From Acetobacter indonesiensis (GTDB taxonomy: Bacteria; Pseudomonadota; Alphaproteobacteria; Acetobacterales; Acetobacteraceae), in NCBI RefSeq assembly GCF_000963945.1, contig NZ_BAMW01000026.1:1-64000 (forward strand): a stretch of 64,000 nt of DNA, read 5' to 3'. The notes beneath the pieces were generated by a model. It saw nothing but the letters and a program-made list of their open reading frames with translations. It made no database searches and was not told the DNA's origin. This document shows positions 9,600 to 19,551 of this stretch, in pieces. The translations under genes were made by a program, and so were the position numbers. Position 1 is the stretch's first letter. Each line of letters starts with the position of its first letter.

Positions 9600-10802
9600 A
9601 TGTCCAACAGCTTCGAGGCAATGGGCCTTCTGCCATCCTTATGCACACATGCGGCAAAGGCCGGTCTGACAACCCCTACCCCCATTCAGCAGCAGGCCAT
9701 TCCTGCCAGTCTGGCAGATAAAGACGTACTGGCAGTCGCCCCAACTGGCACGGGTAAAACTGCTGCCTACGTGCTGCCATTGCTGCAACATCTGATGAGC
9801 ACCCGTCGCGCCCATGATGCGCTGGTGCTTGTGCCCACGCGTGAACTGGCATTGCAGACAGCAGGCGTATTTCGCACCTGTCTTGGGCAGGACCCGAAAA
9901 GCAACCGCCAGAAAGCGGGCACACCCGGCATTATTACACTGTATGGGGGCGTGGACCGTGAGAACCAGATTGCCAATCTGGCCCATGATGGACCACGGGT
10001 GTTGATCGCCACCCCCGGCCGTCTGCTTGACCTTGTGCACACCGGCGAAATTGACCTGTTCACCTGCACCCGCGTGGTGCTGGATGAAGGCGACCGCCTG
10101 TTCGCGCCCGAGTTTTTTGAAGAAAGCGCCACGGTGGTTGAAGGGCTGCCGCCTGTGCGGCAGACGTCGCTGTTTTCAGCCACGCTTCCCAAAACCCTTA
10201 CCCCCATTTTGCAGAAGCTGCTTCGCAAACCGGTCGAAATTCATATTGAAAAACCCACTGAAAAACGTGGACTGATCCGGCAGGGTGCGTTTTTTCTGGA
10301 ACCCGCGCAGCGTCTGCCTTTCCTGAAGCTTTTTTTCAATCGTGACCGGAAAAGCCGCACGATCATTTTTGTCAAAACCAAAGCAGACGCAGACCAACTG
10401 GCCGCCACATTAAAAAAGCTGCGCGTCGGCGCGGCCCCTTTGCATGGTGACCTGACGCAAACCCAACGCACGGCAACCGTAGCCAGCTTTGCCGAGGGGC
10501 GTATGCCCGTTCTGGTTGCTACGGACATTGCGGCGCGTGGACTGGATGTACCTGACGTCCGTACCGTCATTAACTTTGACCCACCCGATCAGGCTGAAAC
10601 CTACCTGCACCGCATTGGCCGGACTGGCCGAAACGGAAAAACTGGCACGGCCCTGACATTCTGTTCTATGAGCGACCGGCAGAAGCTGCGTCAGATTGAG
10701 GTCGGTGCAGCCGTCAAAATCAGGATTTTGTCTGAGGAACAGGCTTTACCGCCGGTCGACCAAGCTGAGCAGAAACATCCGAAAGCAGCGCGGCGGCCAT
10801 AG
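9600..10802 (+). CDS. DEAD-box-type ATP-dependent RNA helicase (RhlE-like) with DEGD motif II
   Basis: A 400-residue superfamily 2 helicase core. Q motif TPTPIQQQAIP is at 25-35, motif I APTGTGKT at 47-54, motif Ia PTREL at 79-83, motif Ib TPGR at 138-141, motif III SAT after residue 185, motif V ATDIAARGLD and motif VI HRIGRTGRNG. Motif II reads Asp-Glu-Gly-Asp (162-165; codons GAT GAA GGC GAC) where the family has Asp-Glu-Ala-Asp. Likely role: RNA remodelling in ribosome assembly or decay. The C-terminal extension is short and basic. Start: ATG at 9600; weak AAGG upstream. The last 83 bases overlap the 3' end of the convergent glycosyltransferase gene. Confidence 0.9.
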   Translation: MSNSFEAMGLLPSLCTHAAKAGLTTPTPIQQQAIPASLADKDVLAVAPTGTGKTAAYVLPLLQHLMSTRRAHDALVLVPTRELALQTAGVFRTCLGQDPKSNRQKAGTPGIITLYGGVDRENQIANLAHDGPRVLIATPGRLLDLVHTGEIDLFTCTRVVLDEGDRLFAPEFFEESATVVEGLPPVRQTSLFSATLPKTLTPILQKLLRKPVEIHIEKPTEKRGLIRQGAFFLEPAQRLPFLKLFFNRDRKSRTIIFVKTKADADQLAATLKKLRVGAAPLHGDLTQTQRTATVASFAEGRMPVLVATDIAARGLDVPDVRTVINFDPPDQAETYLHRIGRTGRNGKTGTALTFCSMSDRQKLRQIEVGAAVKIRILSEEQALPPVDQAEQKHPKAARRP

Positions 10803-11859
10803 TCGCCCATTCATCCTCCACCGTTGTCTGTGTGTCGATAACAGGCCGGGGTGGAGGAGACAGAATAAACTGCGTGAGGGCATCGGAGATGCCTGCAACT
10901 GTTGGCGCACACATGCGGGCCTGCGGGTTTCGGCCAAACTGCTCAGTCAATCCACCCACATTGGTGGCCAACACCCAGCGCCCAGCCGCAAGGGCCGCAG
11001 CCCCAACACCGCTCTGACTGGCTTCACGATACGGGAGAAGCAGCACATCGGCCCATGCCAGTAATCTGGCAATTTCGCCCTCTGGCACCCAGCGGTTTTC
11101 GACTGTCACACCGGGCACCGCAGCCAGTTTTTCCAGCCACGGCGCATCCGGGCCTTTGCCGACAACGTGGCAATCAAACGCCACCTGCTGTCCCTTAACC
11201 TGCGTCAGCGCATCAGCCAGCAGATCAAGCCCCTTGTAGGGCAGCAATCGCCCGAAAACGAGCAGACGCATCGGCCCCTCATGCGCCAGTGGCGGCTGCC
11301 AGGCGGCACTCTCTTCTGCATCAAATGCAAAAGGCGGATGATACGCCACGATTGCAGACCGCCCCCGCATACACGTCTGCTGTGCCAGAATTTTTGCAAC
11401 ATGCTGCGTCAGGGCCACCACACAATCAGCACTGCGGACCAGCAGACGTTGCAAAACCATCTGCCCCGGAAACCCATCTCCCGGATGCGCCTGCGCATCA
11501 TGCACCACCACAACAACCGGCACCCCGGCACGGCGCAGGGCAAAGACCATCAGAAGATCAAGCGGGCCGGGCATGGCACAAATGGCAACCGTTGGTCGGA
11601 TACGCCGTACGGCCCGCACAACCGAGCGCACGAGCGCGTAACCCGTTACGGCTCTCCACACCAATCCGGGCAGAGACGTGTAGGTCTCGACCGGAATATC
11701 ATTCTGGACGGTCTGGGTCTCTGCCCGCACAATTTCCGCGTGCGAGGACAGAGACAGAAAAGCCTCCTGCCCCGGCAGCACGTTGATGCCTTTTGCAAGT
11801 TCAACTGCTATTTTGGGGCCTGCCCCGCGCCGCCCCCATTGCCAGACAAGCACCCGCAT
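10720..11859 (-). CDS. Glycosyltransferase family 4-like (GT-B fold)
   Basis: A 379-residue GT-B glycosyltransferase, likely transferring sugar from a nucleotide donor onto an envelope polysaccharide or lipid. The N-terminal domain opens with RVLVWQWGRRGAGPKIA. The C-terminal nucleotide-sugar domain contains RLLVFGRLLPYKGLDLLADAL and ADVLLLPYREASQSGVG. The usual E-x7-E donor motif here ends in Ala rather than the second Glu. The start ATG overlaps the previous gene's stop by one base (TAATG), implying translational coupling. The 3' end overlaps the convergent helicase gene by 83 bases. Substrate unknown. Confidence 0.85.
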   Translation of the reverse strand: MRVLVWQWGRRGAGPKIAVELAKGINVLPGQEAFLSLSSHAEIVRAETQTVQNDIPVETYTSLPGLVWRAVTGYALVRSVVRAVRRIRPTVAICAMPGPLDLLMVFALRRAGVPVVVVVHDAQAHPGDGFPGQMVLQRLLVRSADCVVALTQHVAKILAQQTCMRGRSAIVAYHPPFAFDAEESAAWQPPLAHEGPMRLLVFGRLLPYKGLDLLADALTQVKGQQVAFDCHVVGKGPDAPWLEKLAAVPGVTVENRWVPEGEIARLLAWADVLLLPYREASQSGVGAAALAAGRWVLATNVGGLTEQFGRNPQARMCAPTVAGISDALTQFILSPPPRPVIDTQTTVEDEWATMAAALLSDVSAQLGRPAVKPVPQTKS

Positions 11860-13085
11860 TACCGGCCCCCCGCTGGCGCGGATGTCAGGGCCGCCACGGC
11901 ATCCAACAATGGCTGGGGGCTGAAGGCACGCAGGGCTGCCTGACGCGCTTTCTGCCCCAATGCGGCACGCAGTGCACTGTCATCCGCCAGCTTACGAAGG
12001 GCCTGCGCCGCGAAAGAAACATCGGCATCGGCCCACATGGCCCCGGCCACCTGATAGACCCCGCGATCATCTGTCGCTGGCACCAGCGTGTAGGGAACAG
12101 GCACCCCACAGGCTTCCGTCAGAAATTCGGCGGTTGCGGACCAGTCCGTCGCAATCACAGGGCGTTCAAGCAACATGGCTTCGGCAGGAACCAGACCCAG
12201 CCCCTCGCTCCGATGCAGCGACAGCACAATATCGGCATTGCGTGTCATGGCATGCACATCCGCCATCGGAAAATTGCGGGTTTCAAAGCGGATATTGGCT
12301 GCCCCGCCTGCGGCTGCCTGTAATCGCCGCAAATCTTCTTCGTAATGCTGCGCGCTTGAAACCTTCATGACCAATATACGGTCCGGTCTGTCACCAAATG
12401 CCTGCCGAAAAGCAGCAATCGCGGCCAGAGGATTTTTCCGCGCAAAACTGGACGCCAGACTGAACGATGTCAGCACCACAACGGCATCATCCGGCCATCC
12501 GAAGCTTGCCCGCGTCAGGGCCGATGGCTGGGGTTGAGCATCGGCCAGCGGATACGGCACAACGCGAACGCAGCCCGGTTTTAGGCCATCCAGCGCACGG
12601 GCACTAAAGTGTGATGGCGTCCATATTTCATGCACACCGGCGACCCCGGCCTGCCATTCAGGCGGCAATTTGGGGAGTTCCCACACCCAGTAGCCCACAA
12701 TCCGCCGCCCTTTGACGGCAGGCCGCCCCAACCGCAACAAAGCTGCGGGAACCTGAGGGCTGTTGACGTGCAATAGAAGCGCGGCCTGCCTATCAGCCAG
12801 AAAAGCTGCCTCCTGCCCTGACGGGCGGCTGGCCAGCAAGCCTGCTTCAACGCCTTCCGCGCTGATACCATGCGTCTGCAACCCGCGCAGAAGAAGTCTT
12901 GCCCCTTCTCCCAACCCGGATTGCCGCGATAATTCACCAGCCACCACCACCCGGCCATCACAGGCAGGGGCAGGCCATGATGCTTTGGGGGCCAGAACAC
13001 TCGTGACATGAGCCAAGGCGCGTCGCCGACGTTCAACCGGCAGCAAACGCCATAAACGGTGGAGAGGGTGCAGAGTTGATGTCAC
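11859..13085 (-). CDS. Glycosyltransferase family 1/4-like (GT-B fold)
   Basis: A 408-residue glycosyltransferase. The N-terminal half has AGELSRQSGLGEGARLLL, typical of enzymes whose acceptor domain binds with a Gly-rich loop. The middle has GYWVWELPKLPPEW and HEIWTPSHFSARAL. The C-terminal donor domain has LSLHRSEGLGLVPAEAMLLE, including the E-x7-E motif, which is intact here unlike in its partner. It is the upstream gene of a coupled pair (TAATG overlap at 11857-11861), so both enzymes probably act on the same glycan. Start ATG at 13085; the ribosome-binding site is not strong. Confidence 0.85.
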   Translation of the reverse strand: MTSTLHPLHRLWRLLPVERRRRALAHVTSVLAPKASWPAPACDGRVVVAGELSRQSGLGEGARLLLRGLQTHGISAEGVEAGLLASRPSGQEAAFLADRQAALLLHVNSPQVPAALLRLGRPAVKGRRIVGYWVWELPKLPPEWQAGVAGVHEIWTPSHFSARALDGLKPGCVRVVPYPLADAQPQPSALTRASFGWPDDAVVVLTSFSLASSFARKNPLAAIAAFRQAFGDRPDRILVMKVSSAQHYEEDLRRLQAAAGGAANIRFETRNFPMADVHAMTRNADIVLSLHRSEGLGLVPAEAMLLERPVIATDWSATAEFLTEACGVPVPYTLVPATDDRGVYQVAGAMWADADVSFAAQALRKLADDSALRAALGQKARQAALRAFSPQPLLDAVAALTSAPAGGR

Positions 13086-13289
13086 GGTTCCATTTTGTCA
13101 GAAACATGTCAGACCGCCTACCCCCAAACACTGAGGGATTGCACCTGTGGGGAAGCCAGATAATACTGCACGCCGCATGCCAGTCTGTCTGATCAGCCCA
13201 GCCCGCACTTTTCACCCCCTTCCCCCTGCCGAACACAAGGGGTGTGGGGAGCGGCCTGCCTATCACTCCCTAAAGCAGACACCACAACC

Positions 13290-14333
13290 ATGAGTTGTGC
13301 GTCCCGCCGCCACAACCCGGAGCGGGGCCTTATTCGTGTTCGCACACTCTCTGAAACGCTGCCGCCGCCACAGCACCCCTTGCCACGGTTCAAGATTTCC
13401 CTCCCCCCGCCTGATCTGAGCCAATGGGAGAAAGGGAATTGCGGCATACGCGGCGTGCATCACTTTGAAGCCCGTCAACCAGGCCCGCATGTTGCGGTTA
13501 CGGCGCTGATGCACGGAAACGAATATGCAGGCGCGCATGTTCTGGCAGATCTCCTGCACCAAAACATACGCCCCCTGCGCGGACGTCTGAGCCTGATTTT
13601 CCTGAACCTTGCTGCATTCGCCCGGTTTGACGCCACACGCCCAACCCTGTCGCGCTTTGTTGAGGAGGACATGAACAGGTTATGGAGCCCGGACCTCATC
13701 CACTCCACGCACACATCGCTTGAAATGGAGCGTGTGCGGGAAATCTGTCCCCTGATGGAGACAGTAGATGCCCTGCTTGACCTTCACTCCATGCTCTGGC
13801 CCGCCAAGCCGGTTCTACTTAGCGGCCTAACAGAGCGCAGTCGGGCTCTGTCCTGTTCCCTAAGCGCACAGCAACGCCCTGCCCCACTGGTCGTGCAGGA
13901 TGGCGGGCATGAAGACGGCCCACGCCTGATTGATTACGAACGCTTCGCGTCCAATCGCACGACAGCCACTGCCTGCCTGCTTGAAGCCGGACAACATTGG
14001 CACCCGGACAGCGTGGCGGTTGCCGCAACCACCACGCGCCTGTTTCTGGAACAGATGATACTACGCCAACCACACGCGCAGGTTGCACAAGAACCAGAAA
14101 TACCCGCACAGGTTGTGGTGACCCATACTGTTCTGGCTCACACCGCAGGCTTTGTTTTTGTCAAAGCGTTCTGTAGTGGGGATGTCATGTCCAAACAGGG
14201 CACCCTGCTGGCCTTTGACGGAACCGAAGAAATTCGCACGCCGTATGATGACTGCGTGCTGGTAATGCCCAATTTACGGCCCATGCGCGGCCATACCGCA
14301 GTGCGGCTGGCACGCTTTGCCGAGCACCCATAA
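13290..14333 (+). CDS. Succinylglutamate desuccinylase/aspartoacylase (AstE/AspA) family zinc hydrolase
   Basis: A carboxypeptidase-like zinc amidohydrolase. The first zinc motif is LMHGNEYAGAHVLADLL (H-x2-E), the second is the DLHSM His, and FVEEDMNRLW resembles the substrate-binding Asn-Arg region of the family. A C-terminal beta-rich domain (HTAGFVFVKAF ... GTLLAFDG) is also typical. The substrate is probably an N-acyl amino acid but cannot be fixed from sequence. The start is uncertain: ATG at 13290 (347 residues) or GTG at 13242; neither has a good ribosome-binding site. It converges on glyA with a terminator between. Confidence 0.78.
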   Translation: MSCASRRHNPERGLIRVRTLSETLPPPQHPLPRFKISLPPPDLSQWEKGNCGIRGVHHFEARQPGPHVAVTALMHGNEYAGAHVLADLLHQNIRPLRGRLSLIFLNLAAFARFDATRPTLSRFVEEDMNRLWSPDLIHSTHTSLEMERVREICPLMETVDALLDLHSMLWPAKPVLLSGLTERSRALSCSLSAQQRPAPLVVQDGGHEDGPRLIDYERFASNRTTATACLLEAGQHWHPDSVAVAATTTRLFLEQMILRQPHAQVAQEPEIPAQVVVTHTVLAHTAGFVFVKAFCSGDVMSKQGTLLAFDGTEEIRTPYDDCVLVMPNLRPMRGHTAVRLARFAEHP

Positions 14334-14362
14334 AAAAAGGGCATGAACCGAAGTCCATGCCC
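14332..14362 (-). terminator. Rho-independent terminator of glyA
   Basis: A 7-bp stem GGGCATG (14339-14345) pairs with CATGCCC (14356-14362) and is followed on the minus strand by seven T residues (14338-14332). It lies 28 bases after the glyA stop and abuts the stop codon of the convergent hydrolase. Confidence 0.88.
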
Positions 14363-14390
14363 CTTCTGGCAGACAAAGCCGTCAGAAAAC

Positions 14391-15680
14391 TCAGCGCGTG
14401 TAGATTGGGAAACGGGCGCACAGGGCTTTCACACGGTCATGCACGGCGTTTTCAACGGCCGCATTGCCTTCACCGCCTGAAGCCGCAAGGGCTGTCAGCA
14501 CTTCGTCAATCATTTCACCCACTTCACGGAATTCCGCTTCACGGAAACCACGCGCCGTGGCAGCGGGGCTGCCCAGACGTACGCCAGACGTAATGGCAGG
14601 CTTTTCCGGGTCAAACGGAATGGCGTTCTTGTTTGCGGTAATACCAGCGCGTTCCAGCGCCTGTTCCGCAGCCTTACCGGTCACTTTCTTGGGGCGCAGA
14701 TCAACCAGAAGCAGGTGGGAATCCGTGCCACCTGTCACAATGTCAAACCCACGTTCAACCAGAACTTCAGCCAGAACATTGGCGTTCTTCTGCACTGCTT
14801 TCTGGTATTCCTTGAATTCAGGGCGCAGGGCTTCACCAAACGCAACCGCCTTACCAGCGATTACATGCATCAGCGGACCACCCTGAAGACCGGGGAACAC
14901 CGCAGAATTGATCTTCTTGGCCAGTGCTTCGTCATTGGTCAGAATAACGCCACCACGTGGGCCACGCAGCGTCTTATGCGTGGTGGATGTCACTACGTCA
15001 GCATATTCAACCGGGTTGGGGTACAGACCAGCCGCAACCAGACCGGCAAAATGCGCCATATCAACCATCAGGGCCGCGCCGACTTCATCCGCAATCCGGC
15101 GGAAGCGCGGGAAGTCGATAATACGGGGGTAGGCAGACCCACCAGCCACAATCAGCGTTGGCTTATGTTCACGGGCCAGACGTTCCATCTCTTCATAGTC
15201 CAGAATGCCGTCTTCACGACGCACCCCGTACTGAACAGCATTGAACCATTTGCCTGAATAGTTTGGCGCTGCACCGTGGGTCAGATGGCCACCCGCGGCA
15301 AGGCTCATGCCCAGAACCGTGTCACCCGGTTTGGCCAGCGCCATGAACGCCGCCTGGTTGGCATTTGCGCCTGAATGCGGCTGCACGTTGGCATACGCTG
15401 CCCCGAACAGCGTTTTCACGCGTTCAATTGCCAGCACCTCAACCTTGTCCACTTCCGAACACCCGCCATAGTAGCGGCGGCCGGGATAGCCTTCAGCATA
15501 TTTGTTGGTCAGCACACTGCCCTGCGCCTGCAACACGGCTTCAGACACCATGTTTTCGCTGGCAATCAGTTCAATGCCTTCCTGCTGGCGTTTCAGCTCA
15601 CTGGCCAGAGCGGCCGCAACATCCGGATCAATTTCTGTAACCGGTGCGTGAAAAAAACGATCCAGATCCGTCTGGCTCAT
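14391..15680 (-). CDS. glyA: Serine hydroxymethyltransferase
   Basis: PLP enzyme interconverting serine and glycine with tetrahydrofolate, the main entry of one-carbon units. The 429 residues are the normal length. [15 protein letters not shown] (41-55) and [12 protein letters not shown] are N-terminal hallmarks. The PLP-binding Lys is Lys236 in [14 protein letters not shown], preceded by [12 protein letters not shown]. Start: ATG at 15680 with AGGGAG six bases upstream. The gene is divergent from the amino acid permease across a 185-base gap and ends at a strong terminator, so it is monocistronic. Confidence 0.97.
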   Translation of the reverse strand: MSQTDLDRFFHAPVTEIDPDVAAALASELKRQQEGIELIASENMVSEAVLQAQGSVLTNKYAEGYPGRRYYGGCSEVDKVEVLAIERVKTLFGAAYANVQPHSGANANQAAFMALAKPGDTVLGMSLAAGGHLTHGAAPNYSGKWFNAVQYGVRREDGILDYEEMERLAREHKPTLIVAGGSAYPRIIDFPRFRRIADEVGAALMVDMAHFAGLVAAGLYPNPVEYADVVTSTTHKTLRGPRGGVILTNDEALAKKINSAVFPGLQGGPLMHVIAGKAVAFGEALRPEFKEYQKAVQKNANVLAEVLVERGFDIVTGGTDSHLLLVDLRPKKVTGKAAEQALERAGITANKNAIPFDPEKPAITSGVRLGSPAATARGFREAEFREVGEMIDEVLTALAASGGEGNAAVENAVHDRVKALCARFPIYTR

Positions 15681-15865
15681 CAGGAGCTCCCTTGAATGTC
15701 GTCACATCGCCCAGCAACGGATACCGCCCGGAAGGACACCGCGCCAGTTCATTACGTTCAAAACACATCTTGCTAAGACGTGCACACTAGCCTCTCTATA
15801 GAAGCAGAAGGCTATCCCGGCGCTCTTTACCGTTTTTGCCGGGGTTCTGACAGGAGAAAAATTTG

Positions 15866-17323
15866 ATGACGCAAAGGCCTGCCTCTTCCGCAGCCTCGGC
15901 TTTCACGCGCTGCATGCCACTCGACAAGCTGGAATCATCCCAAGGTCTCAAGCGGGTTCTGGGTCCCGGCAGTCTGGTGGCCCTGGGGGTAGGTGCAACA
16001 ATCGGGGCTGGCCTGTTTTCACTGACGGGCATTGCCGCGGCAGAAAATGCAGGCCCTGCTGTTGTCATTTCCTTTCTGATAGCCGCCATAGCGTGCGGAT
16101 TCGCAGGGCTGTGCTACAGCGAACTGGCCAGCATGATTCCCATTGCAGGCAGCGCCTATACTTACGCTTACGTAACATTGGGCGAACTGATGGCATGGAT
16201 CATCGGGTGGGATCTGGTGCTGGAATACGCGGTCGGGGCCGCCACCGTGGCCGTAAGTTGGTCACGCTATGCGGTGTCATTGCTGGATTCGTGGGGGCTT
16301 GTTCTTCCCCCCCGCCTGACAGCATCGCCGTTTGAAACGGTCCATCTGGCGGATGGCAGCACCGTATCCGGGCTGATGAACCTGCCAGCAACTTTTATTA
16401 TCTGTCTGGTATCGTGGATTCTTATCCGGGGTATTTCGCAGTCAGCACAGGTCAATGCGGTTATTGTCACCATCAAACTGCTGGTGATTGCCGCATTCAT
16501 TGGCTTTGGCATTTCCTACATCAACCCATCCAACTACCACCCTTTCATCCCCCCAAATGACGGCACTTTTGGTCATTATGGCTGGTCTGGCATCATGCGG
16601 GCGGCTGGTACAATCTTCTTTGCCTATGTCGGGTTTGATGCGGTTTCCACCACCGCGCAGGAAACCAAAAACCCGGCCCGTGACATGCCCATTGGCATTC
16701 TAGGCAGCCTGCTTGTGTGTTCAATCGCTTATATCGTTTTCTCCTTCGTCATGACCGGCCTTGTAAACTACAAGGACATGCTGGGTGACGCCGCCCCCGT
16801 TGCCACCGCCATTAACCGCACCCCGTATCAGTGGCTGCAACTGGCGGTAAAAATCGGCATTATCTGCGGCTTTACCTCCGTGCTGATGGGCCTGCTACTG
16901 GGCCAGAGCCGCGTCTTCTTTGCCATGGCCCGCGATGGGCTGCTGCCAAGCATGTTCAGCAAAACCCACCCCCGCTATCAGACACCGTGGCTATCTAACG
17001 TGTTTTTCATGGTGTTGACCTGTCTGCTCAGCGCGTTTCTGCCTATTTCAGAACTTGGTCACATGACATCAATCGGCACATTGCTGGCATTTGTGCTTGT
17101 CTGTGCGGGCGTCATGGTGCTGCGTCGCAAATCCCCCGATGCCCCGCGCGCCTTCAAGGTGCCCGGCGGGGATATTATCCCCATTCTGGGCATTGTGTGC
17201 TGTGGTTCGGTCATGATCTCACTCGACACACTTACATGGGTGCGTCTGGTGGTCTGGCTGGCTATCGGTATGGTCATTTACCTGTGCTACGGGCGGTATC
17301 GCAGCCGCCTTGCGCGAACCTGA
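15866..17323 (+). CDS. APC superfamily amino acid permease (cationic amino acid transporter-like)
   Basis: A 485-residue inner-membrane transporter with about twelve to fourteen hydrophobic segments. The first helix has GATIGAGLFSLTGIAAAENAGP, the APC substrate-site signature, and FAYVGFDAVSTTAQETKNPARDMP is the helix 6-loop region typical of the YhdG/CAT-type subfamily. Amino acid/proton symport is likely; the exact substrate is not determinable. Start: ATG at 15866 with CAGGAG nine bases upstream. A GC-rich hairpin follows the stop codon. Confidence 0.88.
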   Translation: MTQRPASSAASAFTRCMPLDKLESSQGLKRVLGPGSLVALGVGATIGAGLFSLTGIAAAENAGPAVVISFLIAAIACGFAGLCYSELASMIPIAGSAYTYAYVTLGELMAWIIGWDLVLEYAVGAATVAVSWSRYAVSLLDSWGLVLPPRLTASPFETVHLADGSTVSGLMNLPATFIICLVSWILIRGISQSAQVNAVIVTIKLLVIAAFIGFGISYINPSNYHPFIPPNDGTFGHYGWSGIMRAAGTIFFAYVGFDAVSTTAQETKNPARDMPIGILGSLLVCSIAYIVFSFVMTGLVNYKDMLGDAAPVATAINRTPYQWLQLAVKIGIICGFTSVLMGLLLGQSRVFFAMARDGLLPSMFSKTHPRYQTPWLSNVFFMVLTCLLSAFLPISELGHMTSIGTLLAFVLVCAGVMVLRRKSPDAPRAFKVPGGDIIPILGIVCCGSVMISLDTLTWVRLVVWLAIGMVIYLCYGRYRSRLART

Positions 17324-17348
17324 TATCTGCTGCTGCGGGGTTGCATAA

Positions 17349-18467
<1,119 letters not shown>

Positions 18468-18608
18468 GCACACCGTCTTCACAGTGATATTAAACTGCTG
18501 CGTGTTCTGCTTACCATAAACAGAGTGCGCAGCAGCCCATCATCCTGTTAGAGTTGCCTCTGGACGGTGCCTGCCCCGCCCCACAGCATTTTTGACCGGA
18601 TAGGATTC

Positions 18609-19364
18609 ATGGTTTCCACACTGCGTCACCCGCAGTCTTTCTTCACAACGGCTCCGCAGCCGTGCCCTTACCTGCCCGGCAGGCTTGAGCGCAAAGTCAT
18701 TGCGGATCTGGCTGTGCCAGACGCCGATGCCCTGCATAGTCGCCTCTCACGCGTTGGGTTTCGCCGTAGTCACACGCTGGCCTACGCCCCTGTCTGTGAA
18801 ACCTGCGCAGCCTGTATTCCCATCCGTATTCCCGTTACGCAATTTGCACCCGACCGTACCCAACGGCGCACCGTGCGTCACAATGCGGATCTGGCAGCAC
18901 GCATTATCCCCCCCACGGCGACGCAAGAACAGTATGATCTGTTTGCCCGTTATCAGGATGCCCGCCACGCGGAAGGAGACATGGCGGACATGAACGCCGC
19001 CGAATACCGCAGCATGGTAGAAGACACCACGGTGCAGACCATGCTGGTCGAATTCCGCACACCCGCACGTCAACTGATGGCCGTCAGTCTGGTCGATCGT
19101 CTTGAAGACGGTCTTTCTGCTGTTTACAGTTTTTACGAACCTGACGCGCCACAGCGGTCACTGGGCAGCTTTGCCATTCTCAGCCTTATCAAAGAAACAG
19201 AGCAGCTGGGATTACCCTATCTTTATTTAGGCTACTGGATCAGACAGAGCCCCAAAATGGCGTATAAGGCCCGCTATCACCCGGCAGAAATCCTAAGCCA
19301 CGGTACGTGGCATACATTAGATACGGCAAACCCACCCGCCGATGATCCGCGGACATTTGAATAG
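18609..19364 (+). CDS. bpt: Aspartate/glutamate leucyltransferase (N-end rule)
   Basis: Leucyl-tRNA-protein transferase of the Bpt/Ate1 family, which attaches Leu to N-terminal Asp or Glu and so marks proteins for ClpS/ClpAP. The 251 residues fit the family. The Cys-rich N-terminus CPYLPGR and CETCAACIPIRIPV are hallmarks, as is the C-terminal LYLGYWIRQSPKMAYKARY. I chose the ATG at 18609 (MVSTLRHPQ), preceded by AGGATTC; an upstream GTG at 18567 is less likely. It lies 141 bases after hemB and is probably transcribed separately. Confidence 0.92.
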   Translation: MVSTLRHPQSFFTTAPQPCPYLPGRLERKVIADLAVPDADALHSRLSRVGFRRSHTLAYAPVCETCAACIPIRIPVTQFAPDRTQRRTVRHNADLAARIIPPTATQEQYDLFARYQDARHAEGDMADMNAAEYRSMVEDTTVQTMLVEFRTPARQLMAVSLVDRLEDGLSAVYSFYEPDAPQRSLGSFAILSLIKETEQLGLPYLYLGYWIRQSPKMAYKARYHPAEILSHGTWHTLDTANPPADDPRTFE

Positions 19365-19551
19365 CCCCGTTTACTTCCCCGGTTTGAGAAAGCCTGCCTG
19401 ATTACGCCCACGAAAGCATGAAAAGTTACTAAGCCACTATTGGCAAAAATGGCAGGTGGCAGAAGCAACGACGACTGGCCGGTTTATTGAAAAACCCAGC
19501 CTGTCGTCCGCCCTATATTGCGATGCCTAAAGCAGCTTAGGAAAAGACTGG

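Noticed and set aside
10720..13085. Large polysaccharide island
   Set aside because: Only two glycosyltransferases and one ELM1-like protein are present. There is no flippase, polymerase or sugar-nucleotide gene, so I do not call a gene cluster.
18495..18535. Terminator after hemB
   Set aside because: CTGCTGCG and CGCAGCAG form an 8-bp inverted repeat, but the loop is 25 bases and no T run follows.
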